From: Succinivibrionaceae bacterium | GTDB lineage: Bacteria; Pseudomonadota; Gammaproteobacteria; Enterobacterales; Succinivibrionaceae | Length of the DNA stretch: 55,671 nt | NCBI GenBank assembly: GCA_016284235.1 | Contig: JAEEOK010000131.1 | Span: 1-55,671 of the forward strand | Direction: 5' to 3' | Shown here: piece by piece, positions 8,827-18,448 of the stretch | Layout: the number at the start of each line of letters is the position of its first letter | Position numbering within the stretch: position 1 is the first letter of the stretch | The notes under the pieces: model-generated | Databases searched by the model: none | What the model saw: only the letters and a program-made list of their open reading frames with translations | What the model was told of the DNA's origin: nothing | Position numbers and translations under genes: made by a program

Positions 8827-9714
8827 TCAGCCAAGCAGAGACAGGAGCATGCTGGCATGGGATTGCTGAATCCTTGCCATCATGGTCACAGCAATTTGCT
8901 GTAGAATGCTGTTTTTCGACATTTCTGCAACTTCAGCTGCATAATCTGTATCCATGATCCTTGATCTTGCATCTGAAACGTTTTCAATTATGTTTTCCTG
9001 GTTGCTTATGGCACTTTCAAGCCGGTTTGTGACAGCACCGCATTTTGCTCTGGCTTTGCCGATGTAGCTTATCATGCTGTCATATACATCAATAGCCTGC
9101 TGTGCATCGCTTTCATTCATTATGCTCACGCTTCCGTTGGTGCCGTCAACTGATGTTGAAGTTGTATTGAATGCAAGACCGGACGCCGTTGCGCTGCCGA
9201 GCAGTGCCTTGTAGCTGACGTCCTGAATGTTAAGATCAATTGTGTCACCTGCATATGCCCCGACCTGAAGTGTGAAACAGCCGTTGTTGTGTGAGCCGTC
9301 AAGAATATTGATTTTTCCTCCCCATTTTGTCGAGGTTGCGATGCGTTCAAGCTCCTTCATAAGTTCGTCGGATTCTTCCTGCATTGCCTGTCTTTCATCA
9401 GCGGAATACGTGCCGTTGGATGACTGAACAGCAAGAGTTCTGAGTCTTTGAATCATATTCTCCATTTCATCCATTGCTCCGTCGGCAATTTGGGCAAGTG
9501 AAATTCCGTCATTGGCGTTGCGGTTGCCCTGGGTCAGACCGTTAATTTGTGCTGTCATACGATTTGCTATCTGAAGTCCGGCAGCATCATCCTTTGCACT
9601 GTTGATTCTTCGTCCTGAAGCAAGTCTTTTATAGCTGACTTCAAGGGATTTTGTCACTTTGTTCAGTTGCCTTCCCGTGCGGAAAAGAGATGTATTTGTG
9701 ATGTATAGACTCAT
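8827..9714 (-). CDS. fliC: Flagellin
   Basis: This 295-residue flagellin has both conserved helical ends. The N-terminal D0/D1 runs from SLYITNT through LASGRRINSAKDDAAGLQIANR. The C-terminal D1/D0 contains NRLESAISNQENIIENVSDARSRI and ends in LLSLLG. The central variable region is very short, so the filament subunit is close to a minimal D0-D1 flagellin. Two cysteines (GCFTLQ and AKCGAV) are unusual for a flagellin; the second replaces a residue in the normally conserved LGA-type segment before NRLE. No other flagellar genes lie nearby. A GGGAGTG ribosome binding site and a sigma-28-type promoter precede it. Confidence 0.94.
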   Translation of the reverse strand: MSLYITNTSLFRTGRQLNKVTKSLEVSYKRLASGRRINSAKDDAAGLQIANRMTAQINGLTQGNRNANDGISLAQIADGAMDEMENMIQRLRTLAVQSSNGTYSADERQAMQEESDELMKELERIATSTKWGGKINILDGSHNNGCFTLQVGAYAGDTIDLNIQDVSYKALLGSATASGLAFNTTSTSVDGTNGSVSIMNESDAQQAIDVYDSMISYIGKARAKCGAVTNRLESAISNQENIIENVSDARSRIMDTDYAAEVAEMSKNSILQQIAVTMMARIQQSHASMLLSLLG

Positions 9715-9750
9715 GTTGCATCACTCCCTTTTTGATCTGTTCCTATAAAT

Positions 9751-9777
9751 TTATCGTCCGTATAAATCTATTGTTTA
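9751..9777 (-). promoter_or_regulatory. Sigma-28 (FliA) type promoter of the flagellin gene
   Basis: On the minus strand, TAAA (9777-9774) is followed by exactly 15 bases and then GACGATAA (9758-9751). This matches the FliA consensus TAAA-N15-GCCGATAA in 11 of 12 positions. It lies 37 bases upstream of the flagellin start codon, so flagellin is expected to be a late flagellar gene. Confidence 0.85.
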
Positions 9778-9901
9778 GCAAATGATTTTAAGCAGGTACT
9801 CCTGTTTTATGCCTTAGGTATCATTATTTAACTAGAAACAGGGATCATACAGGTAGTCTGTTGTAGAATTACTCTGTTGTTTTTTTTAACTCGGAGGTTT
9901 T

Positions 9902-10333
9902 ATGAAGTCACTTTTAGGATTGATTTTTGCTTCGGCAGCACTTGTCAGTGCAGGATCAGTGCTTGCTCTTGATACTGAAACTCTTGATTCAGCAAGCAGT
10001 GCTATTTCTTCAACAAAGGATAAGGTAGACAGTGCCAAGCAGATAACTTCAACTGCTGGGCTTGTATCTGACAAGGCAGCCTCGGCTGATTCAGCACTGG
10101 GCAGTGCTTCATCTGCTTTAGGAGGTGCTAAGGATAAGGTAGACAGTGCCAGAACAGCGGTTGATACGGCAAACAAAGTAAATGCGGCAAAGGACGCTCT
10201 GACAGGCGGTTCATCCGGTTCGTCATCTCTTCTTGATGCCGGAGTTGACAGCGTAAAGGCTAAGGCTGAGGAGAAAGCAAAGGAAAAGGCTCTGGAAAAA
10301 ACCTCTGATGCTGCAAAAAGTCTGTTGAACTGA
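9902..10333 (+). CDS. Small exported Ala/Ser/Lys-rich repetitive protein
   Basis: This 143-residue protein has a signal peptide (residues 1-22, ending VLA) and no cysteine. The mature part is a low-complexity helical protein with two copies of a unit containing KDKVDSA (residues about 39 and 77), about 38 residues apart, and a charged KAEEKAKEKALEK tail. The two copies share 22 identical bases (10016-10037 and 10130-10151), so the duplication is recent. It is probably periplasmic and coiled-coil-like. A GGAGG ribosome binding site and a downstream terminator support a real gene. I do not recognise the family, and no function is proposed. Confidence 0.75.
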   Translation: MKSLLGLIFASAALVSAGSVLALDTETLDSASSAISSTKDKVDSAKQITSTAGLVSDKAASADSALGSASSALGGAKDKVDSARTAVDTANKVNAAKDALTGGSSGSSSLLDAGVDSVKAKAEEKAKEKALEKTSDAAKSLLN

Positions 10334-10357
10334 CATATATTTTTCTGATTTCAGCCG

Positions 10358-10389
10358 GCCTGGTTCTTATTTAAGGATCAGGCTTTTTT
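10358..10389 (+). terminator. Terminator of the small exported protein gene
   Basis: GCCTGGTTCTT pairs with AAGGATCAGGC (two G-U pairs) around ATTT and is followed by six T, 25 bases after the stop codon. Confidence 0.85.
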
Positions 10390-10428
10390 ATTTTTAACGC
10401 CGATCCTTTCGGTTTGAAAATTAAGGGC

Positions 10429-10510
10429 AAAAAAAAGGCTCCTTAAATGCACTTAAGGAGCTTGCATATGCAATTTGCAAAAGGAATATTAAGACTAACA
10501 AATCAAATAT
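10429..10510 (-). ncRNA. Candidate small RNA of about 82 nt
   Basis: The minus strand holds a complete transcription unit with no reading frame. It has -35 TTGTAC (10544-10539), a 16-base spacer and a perfect -10 TATAAT (10522-10517). Initiation is predicted near 10510. The 3' end is a 9-bp perfect hairpin, GCTCCTTAA / TTAAGGAGC (10461-10438), followed by eight U (10436-10429). The transcript would contain a palindromic UUGCAUAUGCAA stretch and a U-rich, CCUU-containing single-stranded part. An inverted repeat TGTGATCA / TGATCACA (10510-10517, 10548-10555) brackets the promoter. I do not recognise a known sRNA family. The evidence is structural only. Confidence 0.6.
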
Positions 10511-10555
10511 GTGATCATTATAACAAAATTTTGGAAAAGTACAACATTGATCACA
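10510..10555 (-). promoter_or_regulatory. Promoter bracketed by an 8-bp inverted repeat
   Basis: TGTGATCA (10510-10517) and its exact complement TGATCACA (10548-10555) flank the -10 and -35 of the candidate small RNA. Their centres are 38 bp apart, close to an integral number of helical turns. A dimeric regulator bound at both halves could block or bend the promoter. The regulator is unknown. Confidence 0.4.
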
Positions 10556-10770
10556 TTTTTATTTATCATTTATTTGTCATTTAATATTTTGTCCCTATCT
10601 AGTAAGTGTTGAATGATTGTTTCGCTTTGTTCCGGCCGATACGCTTCTTATCAGAATTAATTCCCTTTTTTCTTTGCAGCTTCTGCCGGAAACTTCTAAA
10701 TTTTGTGATCCTCGTGGAGTTTTTTGCTCATTTGCGGTAAAATCGGCGTGCCTCGTGGAGTATGTATTTG

Positions 10771-12937
<2,167 letters not shown>

Positions 12938-12968
12938 TTTTTTTTGTTTTGATTATTGAGGTTAAATT

Positions 12969-13310
12969 ATGGATTTCTTTTCTGTAGCATACGCCGCGGA
13001 CGGGGCTGCACAGCAGCCTCAGGGTGACTGGTCTATGCTTATCATCATGGTGGTCATTTTTATTGCCATGATGTATTTTGTTACCATTAAGCCTAACCGT
13101 AAGGCAATGAAACAGAAGGAGGAACTTTTAAGCAAGATCACTGTAGGTGATGAAATCATGCTTCGTTCCGGCATGTGCGGCATTGTCAAGGAGTATAAGC
13201 CTGACAGCGACTATGTTGTTATCAATATCAGCAATGATGTTCCGGTAACTTTTGCCAAGGATGCAATTGTCCATATTTTGCCTAAGGGTACAATCGGCGG
13301 ATTGAAGTAG
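12969..13310 (+). CDS. yajC: Sec translocon accessory protein YajC
   Basis: This 113-residue protein has one membrane segment (about residues 22-40, LIIMVVIFIAMMYFVTI) followed by the conserved cytoplasmic KPNRKAMKQKEELLSKITVGDEI region. YajC associates with SecDF-YidC at the SecYEG translocon. It sits between tgt and secD with short gaps, in the expected operon. Confidence 0.95.
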   Translation: MDFFSVAYAADGAAQQPQGDWSMLIIMVVIFIAMMYFVTIKPNRKAMKQKEELLSKITVGDEIMLRSGMCGIVKEYKPDSDYVVINISNDVPVTFAKDAIVHILPKGTIGGLK

Positions 13311-13324
13311 TAGGAGTTTGATAA

Positions 13325-15175
13325 GTGAATAAATTTCCGTTATGGAAGAATCTGCTAATTATCGTTGTAATTGTTCTTTCAGCGATATATGCGGTTCCTA
13401 ATCTGTTTGGTGAAGATCCGGCTGTGCAGGTCTCCGGTAAAAAGGGTGTCGAGGTGACTCAGAATGTTGCTGATGATATCGCAAAGACTCTCAAGGATGC
13501 CGGCATTCCGGTAAAAGAGACCGAACTGGAGAAAGGTCAGCTTCTGGTTCGCCTTGATAACGAGGAAAATCAGATGAAGGCTCAGAGCCTTATCGCATCG
13601 GCACTCGGTGACGACTACTCTGTTGCCATTAATCTGGCTCCGTCCACTCCTAAATTTCTGACCGCCATCGGTGCCACCCCTTTGAAGCTAGGTCTTGATT
13701 TGCGCGGCGGTGTTCATTTTCTTGAAGAAATAGATATGAAAACCGCGATGGACAAGGCTTATCAGCAGCTGGTTCAGGATCTTCGTACAATTCTCAGGGA
13801 TGCCAAGATAAGAGGCGGTTCCGTCCGTATCGGCGAGGACATGGTCAGGGTTTCCTTCGCCAAGGAAAAAGATCGCGACGACGCGGTTGATGTTTTCAAG
13901 ACCAAGGTTCCGGGAGTAATGTTCAACAGCACGGTTGACGGAGAAAAGTATATTGTCGAGGTTGCATTCAACAGAGATCGCATCCAGGAACTTAAGACCA
14001 TGGCTGTGGATCAGAATATCAACATCATACGTAACCGTGTTAATGAACTCGGTGTAGCAGAGCCTCTTGTTCAGCGTCAGGGCAGTGATCGTATCGTAAT
14101 TGAACTTCCTGGTATTCAGGATACAGCGAGGGCAAAGGAAATCCTCGGCGCTACAGCTACTCTTGAATTCAGACTGGTTGACAAATCAGCTGATATCGAG
14201 TCTGCAGCAAACGCTTCAGTCGGTTCTGATGTTGAGGTTCTGCCGACTGCCGACGGTCGAACCGCTGTTCTTGACAAGCATGTAATTCTGACCGGAGAGC
14301 ATATTACCGATGCAAGTTCCGGTTTTGACGAGTACGGACGTCCTCAGGTAAATATCAAGCTCGACAGCGAGGGCGGAAGCCGTATGTCCAGCTTCACCCG
14401 TGATCATGTCGGTGCTCTGATGGCTACAGTCTTTATTGAACAGAAGGCTACAGACAAGACAAGACCGGATGGATCCACCATTTTTGAAACAAAGAAGACT
14501 GTTGCCAATATGGCTACAATACAGACTCAGCTCGGTTCAAGTTTCAGAATTACCGGTATCGACAATCCGACAGAGGCTCATAATCTTGCTCTGATACTGC
14601 GCGCAGGCGCTCTTATTGCTCCGATCAAGATTGCAGAGGAGCGTACAATCGGACCTAGTCTCGGTCAACAGAACATTGATTCCGGAATGAAAGCTATGAT
14701 TTTCGGTATGACTGCGGTGCTTATATTTATAGCGATTTATTACAATGTTTTCGGTCTCATAGCTGATTTTGCGCTTATTTGCAATCTTCTGTTTCTTGTG
14801 GGTGTAATGTCTGTCATTCCGGGAGCTGTTATGACTCTGCCTGGTATTGCAGGTATCGTTCTTACTCTCGGCATGTCCATTGACGCAAATGTTCTGATAT
14901 TTGAGCGTATTCGTGAAGAACTCAAAAAAGGATCAAACGTGCAGGTGGCAATTAACGAAGGATACGGAAAGGCCTTTGTAACAATTCTTGATTCCAACCT
15001 GACCACACTGGCAACTGCTCTTGTTCTGTTTGCGGTGGGAACAGGATCGGTCAAGGGCTTTGCTCTGGTGCTTATGATTGGTATTGTATGCTCTCTGTTT
15101 ACTGCCATTACAGTAAGCCGCGGCGTTGTCAATGCTCTCTTTGGCGGTCGCAGTATCAAGAAACTGCCAATATAA
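13325..15175 (+). CDS. secD: Protein translocase subunit SecD
   Basis: This 616-residue protein (615 in E. coli) starts with GTG, preceded by TAGGAG. It has an N-terminal membrane anchor, the conserved LGLDLRGGVHFL (about 119-130), a large periplasmic P1 domain, and five C-terminal membrane helices containing GIAGIVLTLGMSIDANVLIFERIREEL. SecDF uses the proton gradient to pull proteins through the Sec channel. secF follows 15 bases later. Confidence 0.97.
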   Translation: MNKFPLWKNLLIIVVIVLSAIYAVPNLFGEDPAVQVSGKKGVEVTQNVADDIAKTLKDAGIPVKETELEKGQLLVRLDNEENQMKAQSLIASALGDDYSVAINLAPSTPKFLTAIGATPLKLGLDLRGGVHFLEEIDMKTAMDKAYQQLVQDLRTILRDAKIRGGSVRIGEDMVRVSFAKEKDRDDAVDVFKTKVPGVMFNSTVDGEKYIVEVAFNRDRIQELKTMAVDQNINIIRNRVNELGVAEPLVQRQGSDRIVIELPGIQDTARAKEILGATATLEFRLVDKSADIESAANASVGSDVEVLPTADGRTAVLDKHVILTGEHITDASSGFDEYGRPQVNIKLDSEGGSRMSSFTRDHVGALMATVFIEQKATDKTRPDGSTIFETKKTVANMATIQTQLGSSFRITGIDNPTEAHNLALILRAGALIAPIKIAEERTIGPSLGQQNIDSGMKAMIFGMTAVLIFIAIYYNVFGLIADFALICNLLFLVGVMSVIPGAVMTLPGIAGIVLTLGMSIDANVLIFERIREELKKGSNVQVAINEGYGKAFVTILDSNLTTLATALVLFAVGTGSVKGFALVLMIGIVCSLFTAITVSRGVVNALFGGRSIKKLPI

Positions 15176-15190
15176 TAGGAGAAGACGCTA

Positions 15191-16144
15191 ATGTTTACAT
15201 TAATAAATCCAAAGAAAACCATCAGATTCATGCATATTTCAGTTCCGGCTGTTATATTGGCAAGTGTTCTGGTTATTGCATCGATTGTCTGTCTTTGCGT
15301 CAAGGGACTGAATTTCGGTCTTGATTTCACCGGCGGTACTGTTTTTGAAATTGAATATGCCAAGGATGTGGATCTGGCCGATGTCAGAAAGGCTATTGAC
15401 AAAGTCGGAGTGGATTCACCTGTAGTACAGCATTTCGGATCTTCAAAGATAGTCATGATCCGCATAAAGCCTATAGCTGATGCGGATCAGGATAAAACCA
15501 CCAGTCTTATCTACGATGCAGTAGCAGGTATTCAGGAAGGCTCAAAGCTTAACAGGGTAGAGTTTGTAGGTCCGTCTGTCGGTTCAGAACTTGTATCAAG
15601 CGGTATCATTGCCATCTGTCTTTCAATGCTGTGCATTCTGATTTATGTAGGTGCGCGTTTTGAATGGAGAATGGCCTCATCTGCGATTGCAGCGCTTTTT
15701 CACGATACCATTATTACCCTCGGACTTTTTTCTGTTCTCGGGTATGAATTTGACTTAACCGTACTGGCGGCAGTTCTTACAATTATCGGTTATTCCCTTA
15801 ACGATACCATCGTTGTGTTTGACCGTATCCGTGAGAATACCCGTATTGCACGTGACATGGACATGAAGGAGATTCTTGATGTTTCTATAACGGAAACACT
15901 AAGCCGTACCATAATAACTTCGGGAACGACCATGTTTACGGTTCTGGCTCTGCTCTTTGCAGGAGGTCCGATGATCTTCGGCTTCTCTTTTGCCATGGCT
16001 GTAGGTATTGTTGTAGGTACTTTCTCCTCCATATATGTTGCTTCGGCACTTGCACTGTTTTTTGGCATGAAGCGTGAGAATCTTATTCCTCCGCCTCCTA
16101 TCAAGAGAGACGAGGAGATAATAGAGGTTCTTGACGAGGATTAA
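15191..16144 (+). CDS. secF: Protein translocase subunit SecF
   Basis: This 317-residue protein (323 in E. coli) has six membrane segments, the GLDFTGGTVFEIEY motif (about 40-53) and the conserved SLNDTIVVFDRIREN loop (about 205-219). It partners SecD. It is the last gene of queA-tgt-yajC-secD-secF and is followed by a strong terminator. Confidence 0.97.
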   Translation: MFTLINPKKTIRFMHISVPAVILASVLVIASIVCLCVKGLNFGLDFTGGTVFEIEYAKDVDLADVRKAIDKVGVDSPVVQHFGSSKIVMIRIKPIADADQDKTTSLIYDAVAGIQEGSKLNRVEFVGPSVGSELVSSGIIAICLSMLCILIYVGARFEWRMASSAIAALFHDTIITLGLFSVLGYEFDLTVLAAVLTIIGYSLNDTIVVFDRIRENTRIARDMDMKEILDVSITETLSRTIITSGTTMFTVLALLFAGGPMIFGFSFAMAVGIVVGTFSSIYVASALALFFGMKRENLIPPPPIKRDEEIIEVLDED

Positions 16145-16220
16145 TCCCTCCGGTGTATGATTTTTTCCGGTATCCGGCAGTCTGAATGTCTCACTGCCGT
16201 TATGTGCCGGCGGCTAATGA

Positions 16221-16257
16221 AATCTGTTTTTCCTTTCAGGAAGGACGGATTTTTTTT
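16221..16257 (+). terminator. Terminator of the queA-secF operon
   Basis: A 14-bp stem, AATCTGTTTTTCCT / AGGAAGGACGGATT, with G-U pairs and a three-base loop is followed by at least six more T. A second, weaker hairpin (GGCTG / CAGCC, near 16331-16345) with GCC and six T follows and may be a back-up. Confidence 0.88.
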
Positions 16258-16405
16258 CTTCCGTGATCCGCTTTCTCTCTGAATTTTTGCGGTTAGGGAA
16301 CCGGCGTAACCACATCCTTTCAGAAAGGAGAGGCTGTCAGTCAGCCGCCTTTTTTCGGATAACAAGCATTTTTGTGTAGGCATATCAATTTTCGCATTCG
16401 CGGTG

Positions 16406-16414
16406 TGGTAGAAT
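16406..16414 (+). promoter_or_regulatory. Extended -10 promoter of the NlpI-like gene
   Basis: TGGTAGAAT is an extended -10 element (TG-N-TAGAAT) 27 bases upstream of the start codon. The same nine bases precede bamB. No clear -35 is seen. Confidence 0.55.
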
Positions 16415-16441
16415 TGCATAAATATTTGGTTTGGAGTTTCA

Positions 16442-17611
16442 ATGATCCCTTTAACTCGTATTGGTGTGCTGATTTCGATAGTGGCGGTTCTTGTCTCATG
16501 CGGTGCTGTTGCTGATCCTGTGAACCCGAATGTTCCTGCGGTTGAAAATCATTATCCGTCGGACATGTTTTTAAATTCTGAGGAACTCATTATTGCTAAC
16601 GGCACCAGCAAGGAGTTTCAGAATAATATTCTACGTCTTCATGAAGACATTGCTTCCGTACTTGATGGTATTAACAAGAAGTATCCCGATTTGATTACAG
16701 ATCTTATTGGGTTCGTTGAAAAAAAGAACCGTTACATAAAGGAAACTGAAGAGGCCAAACATAATTCTTCTCCTGATATTACCCGCCTTGATGTAACTGA
16801 TCTTGACGATATCAAAAAAAGTTTTAAAAATCTGCATCCTGCCGAGGTGTATTCTAGTATTTTTGAATACGGCACCCAGGCATCCATGAGGGTTTTATCG
16901 TCGAATCTGCCCGTATCACGTGATTCTGTTTCAGCAATGCTGAAGATCTGCTATTTAATCAATGAATTATTTTCAGATGAATTTTCCAAGGAATCGAAAT
17001 TCAACCTGTTTTACAGTCTTGCAGCGCTTCAGCAGCTTCAGTTCGATCTTAAATATGCAAACAGTCTGCTTTCTGCGGCGGAGGAAATTGTAATTCAGTC
17101 CGGCGGAGACGATGTACTCATTCAGGGACTTTTTATGACGAGAGGCATTAATAATTATTTTCTTGGTAATTATGCCGCCGCCGTTTCAAATTTTGAAAGT
17201 GCGCCTGAATATTACGATGAAAAAAATGAATGGTTTGTATACAACAAACTTAATCTTTATCTATCGTATCTGGCTTTTGACAAGGCAAGAGCTGAAAAAA
17301 TGATTAAGGAGTTTCTGTCGAAGGATTTCCCCGAGGACATTAAAAAATCATGGCCTTACAGAATCCTGCAGTCTATTGACAGCGACAGACCTTCCGACAT
17401 TATTAAAAAAGCCAGGGATGGAGCAAAGAATGAACGTGAGGTGGCAGAACGTCTCTGCGAGGCTTATTACTATGTAGGTATGAAGTATTATCATCTTGGC
17501 CTTACCGAGACAGCCAGACTTTATTTCATTCTTTCCAAGGCTCAGAATGTGTATGAATTTTTAGAGCATTTATTTTCTGATCTGGCTCTGCATTTTTACT
17601 TTAAATATTAA
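16442..17611 (+). CDS. NlpI-like TPR lipoprotein, divergent and N-terminally extended
   Basis: This 389-residue protein begins with a lipoprotein signal (lipobox LVSC, Cys20). From about residue 230 to the end it resembles NlpI: a TPR unit RGINNYFLGNYAAAVSNFE, then EKMIKEFLSKDF (compare EVLKQHF in E. coli NlpI), and the C-terminal CEAYYYVGMKYYHLGLTETARLYF..AQNVYEFLEH, which parallels the NlpI segment [33 protein letters not shown] (E. coli residues recalled from memory). E. coli NlpI has 294 residues; the extra length here is a helical region at about 60-180. NlpI is an outer-membrane adaptor for protease Prc and peptidoglycan hydrolases; the same role is inferred here. trmJ follows after 9 bases. 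Confidence 0.6.
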   Translation: MIPLTRIGVLISIVAVLVSCGAVADPVNPNVPAVENHYPSDMFLNSEELIIANGTSKEFQNNILRLHEDIASVLDGINKKYPDLITDLIGFVEKKNRYIKETEEAKHNSSPDITRLDVTDLDDIKKSFKNLHPAEVYSSIFEYGTQASMRVLSSNLPVSRDSVSAMLKICYLINELFSDEFSKESKFNLFYSLAALQQLQFDLKYANSLLSAAEEIVIQSGGDDVLIQGLFMTRGINNYFLGNYAAAVSNFESAPEYYDEKNEWFVYNKLNLYLSYLAFDKARAEKMIKEFLSKDFPEDIKKSWPYRILQSIDSDRPSDIIKKARDGAKNEREVAERLCEAYYYVGMKYYHLGLTETARLYFILSKAQNVYEFLEHLFSDLALHFYFKY

Positions 17612-17620
17612 AATCATAAA

Positions 17621-18445
17621 ATGATCTCTGAAATGAAGAAAACTTCAGATTGCGGCAATCCGGACCGTGATGTTTTATTTCTTTTGGACCGTATCAGAAT
17701 TGTTCTTGTCAGAACTTCGCATTCTGGAAATATAGGTTCCGCGGCAAGAGCTATGAAAACAATGGGGTTTTCGAAACTCTATCTTGTCAATCCTGAGGCT
17801 CGGATCAATGATGAGGCGGTTGCGCTTTCGGCCGGAGCAAGTGACGTTCTGGAAAATGCCGTGATTTGCGGATCACTGGGAGAGGCTTTATCCGGAGTTG
17901 AACTGTCGGTGGCATCATCTGCAAGAAGAAGGAGCATAGAGCGCGAACCCATGCAGCCTAGAATAATGGGTGAAACTGCAGTCGCATTTATCCGTGAGGG
18001 CCGAAATATTGCTCTGGTGTTCGGCTGCGAGCGTACAGGTCTTACAAACGAGGAAATAGATCTTTGCGACTGTCATGTTACGATTGATGCAGATCCGGGT
18101 TATTCGTCCCTTAATCTTGCCATGGCGGTCCAGGTTCTGTGCTATGAAATAAGGACCGCATGCAAAGGTGCAGTCGGGCTCCCTGCTGACGATTTTCCAG
18201 CCAGATCCAGTCTGAGATTTCAGGAAAAGCAGGCTTTGGCTGACGGTCAGGAGCTTGAAGGATTTTATCGGCATCTTTCCGATGTTCTTACCGATACCGG
18301 TTTTCTGCATGAAAATAACAAAGGCGGGATAATGAGGAAAATCAAAAGAATATTCACCCGTCCTTATCTGACCAGGGATGATATAAACATTCTGCGCGGT
18401 ATTTTAACTTCTGTAACCAGAACAATAAAAAGCAGAGAAGAATAA
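17621..18445 (+). CDS. trmJ: tRNA (cytidine/uridine-2'-O-)-methyltransferase TrmJ
   Basis: This 274-residue SPOUT methyltransferase modifies the ribose at position 32 of tRNAs. Family motifs are IRIVLVRTSHSGNIGSAARAMKTMGF near the N-terminus, the knot segments LVFGCERTGLTNEE and SSLNLAMAVQVL, and a C-terminal helical region. About 20 residues precede the usual start; the in-frame ATG at 17633 is an alternative. trmJ next to isc genes is the E. coli order. Confidence 0.92.
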   Translation: MISEMKKTSDCGNPDRDVLFLLDRIRIVLVRTSHSGNIGSAARAMKTMGFSKLYLVNPEARINDEAVALSAGASDVLENAVICGSLGEALSGVELSVASSARRRSIEREPMQPRIMGETAVAFIREGRNIALVFGCERTGLTNEEIDLCDCHVTIDADPGYSSLNLAMAVQVLCYEIRTACKGAVGLPADDFPARSSLRFQEKQALADGQELEGFYRHLSDVLTDTGFLHENNKGGIMRKIKRIFTRPYLTRDDINILRGILTSVTRTIKSREE

Positions 18446-18448
18446 CTT

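Noticed and set aside
10560-10770. preQ1 riboswitch upstream of queA
   Set aside because: No preQ1 aptamer pattern was found; queA is also not a typical preQ1-controlled gene in Gammaproteobacteria.
10762-10770. Upstream ATG as the queA start
   Set aside because: It is one base from the GGAG ribosome binding site, and the family start matches the ATG at 10771.
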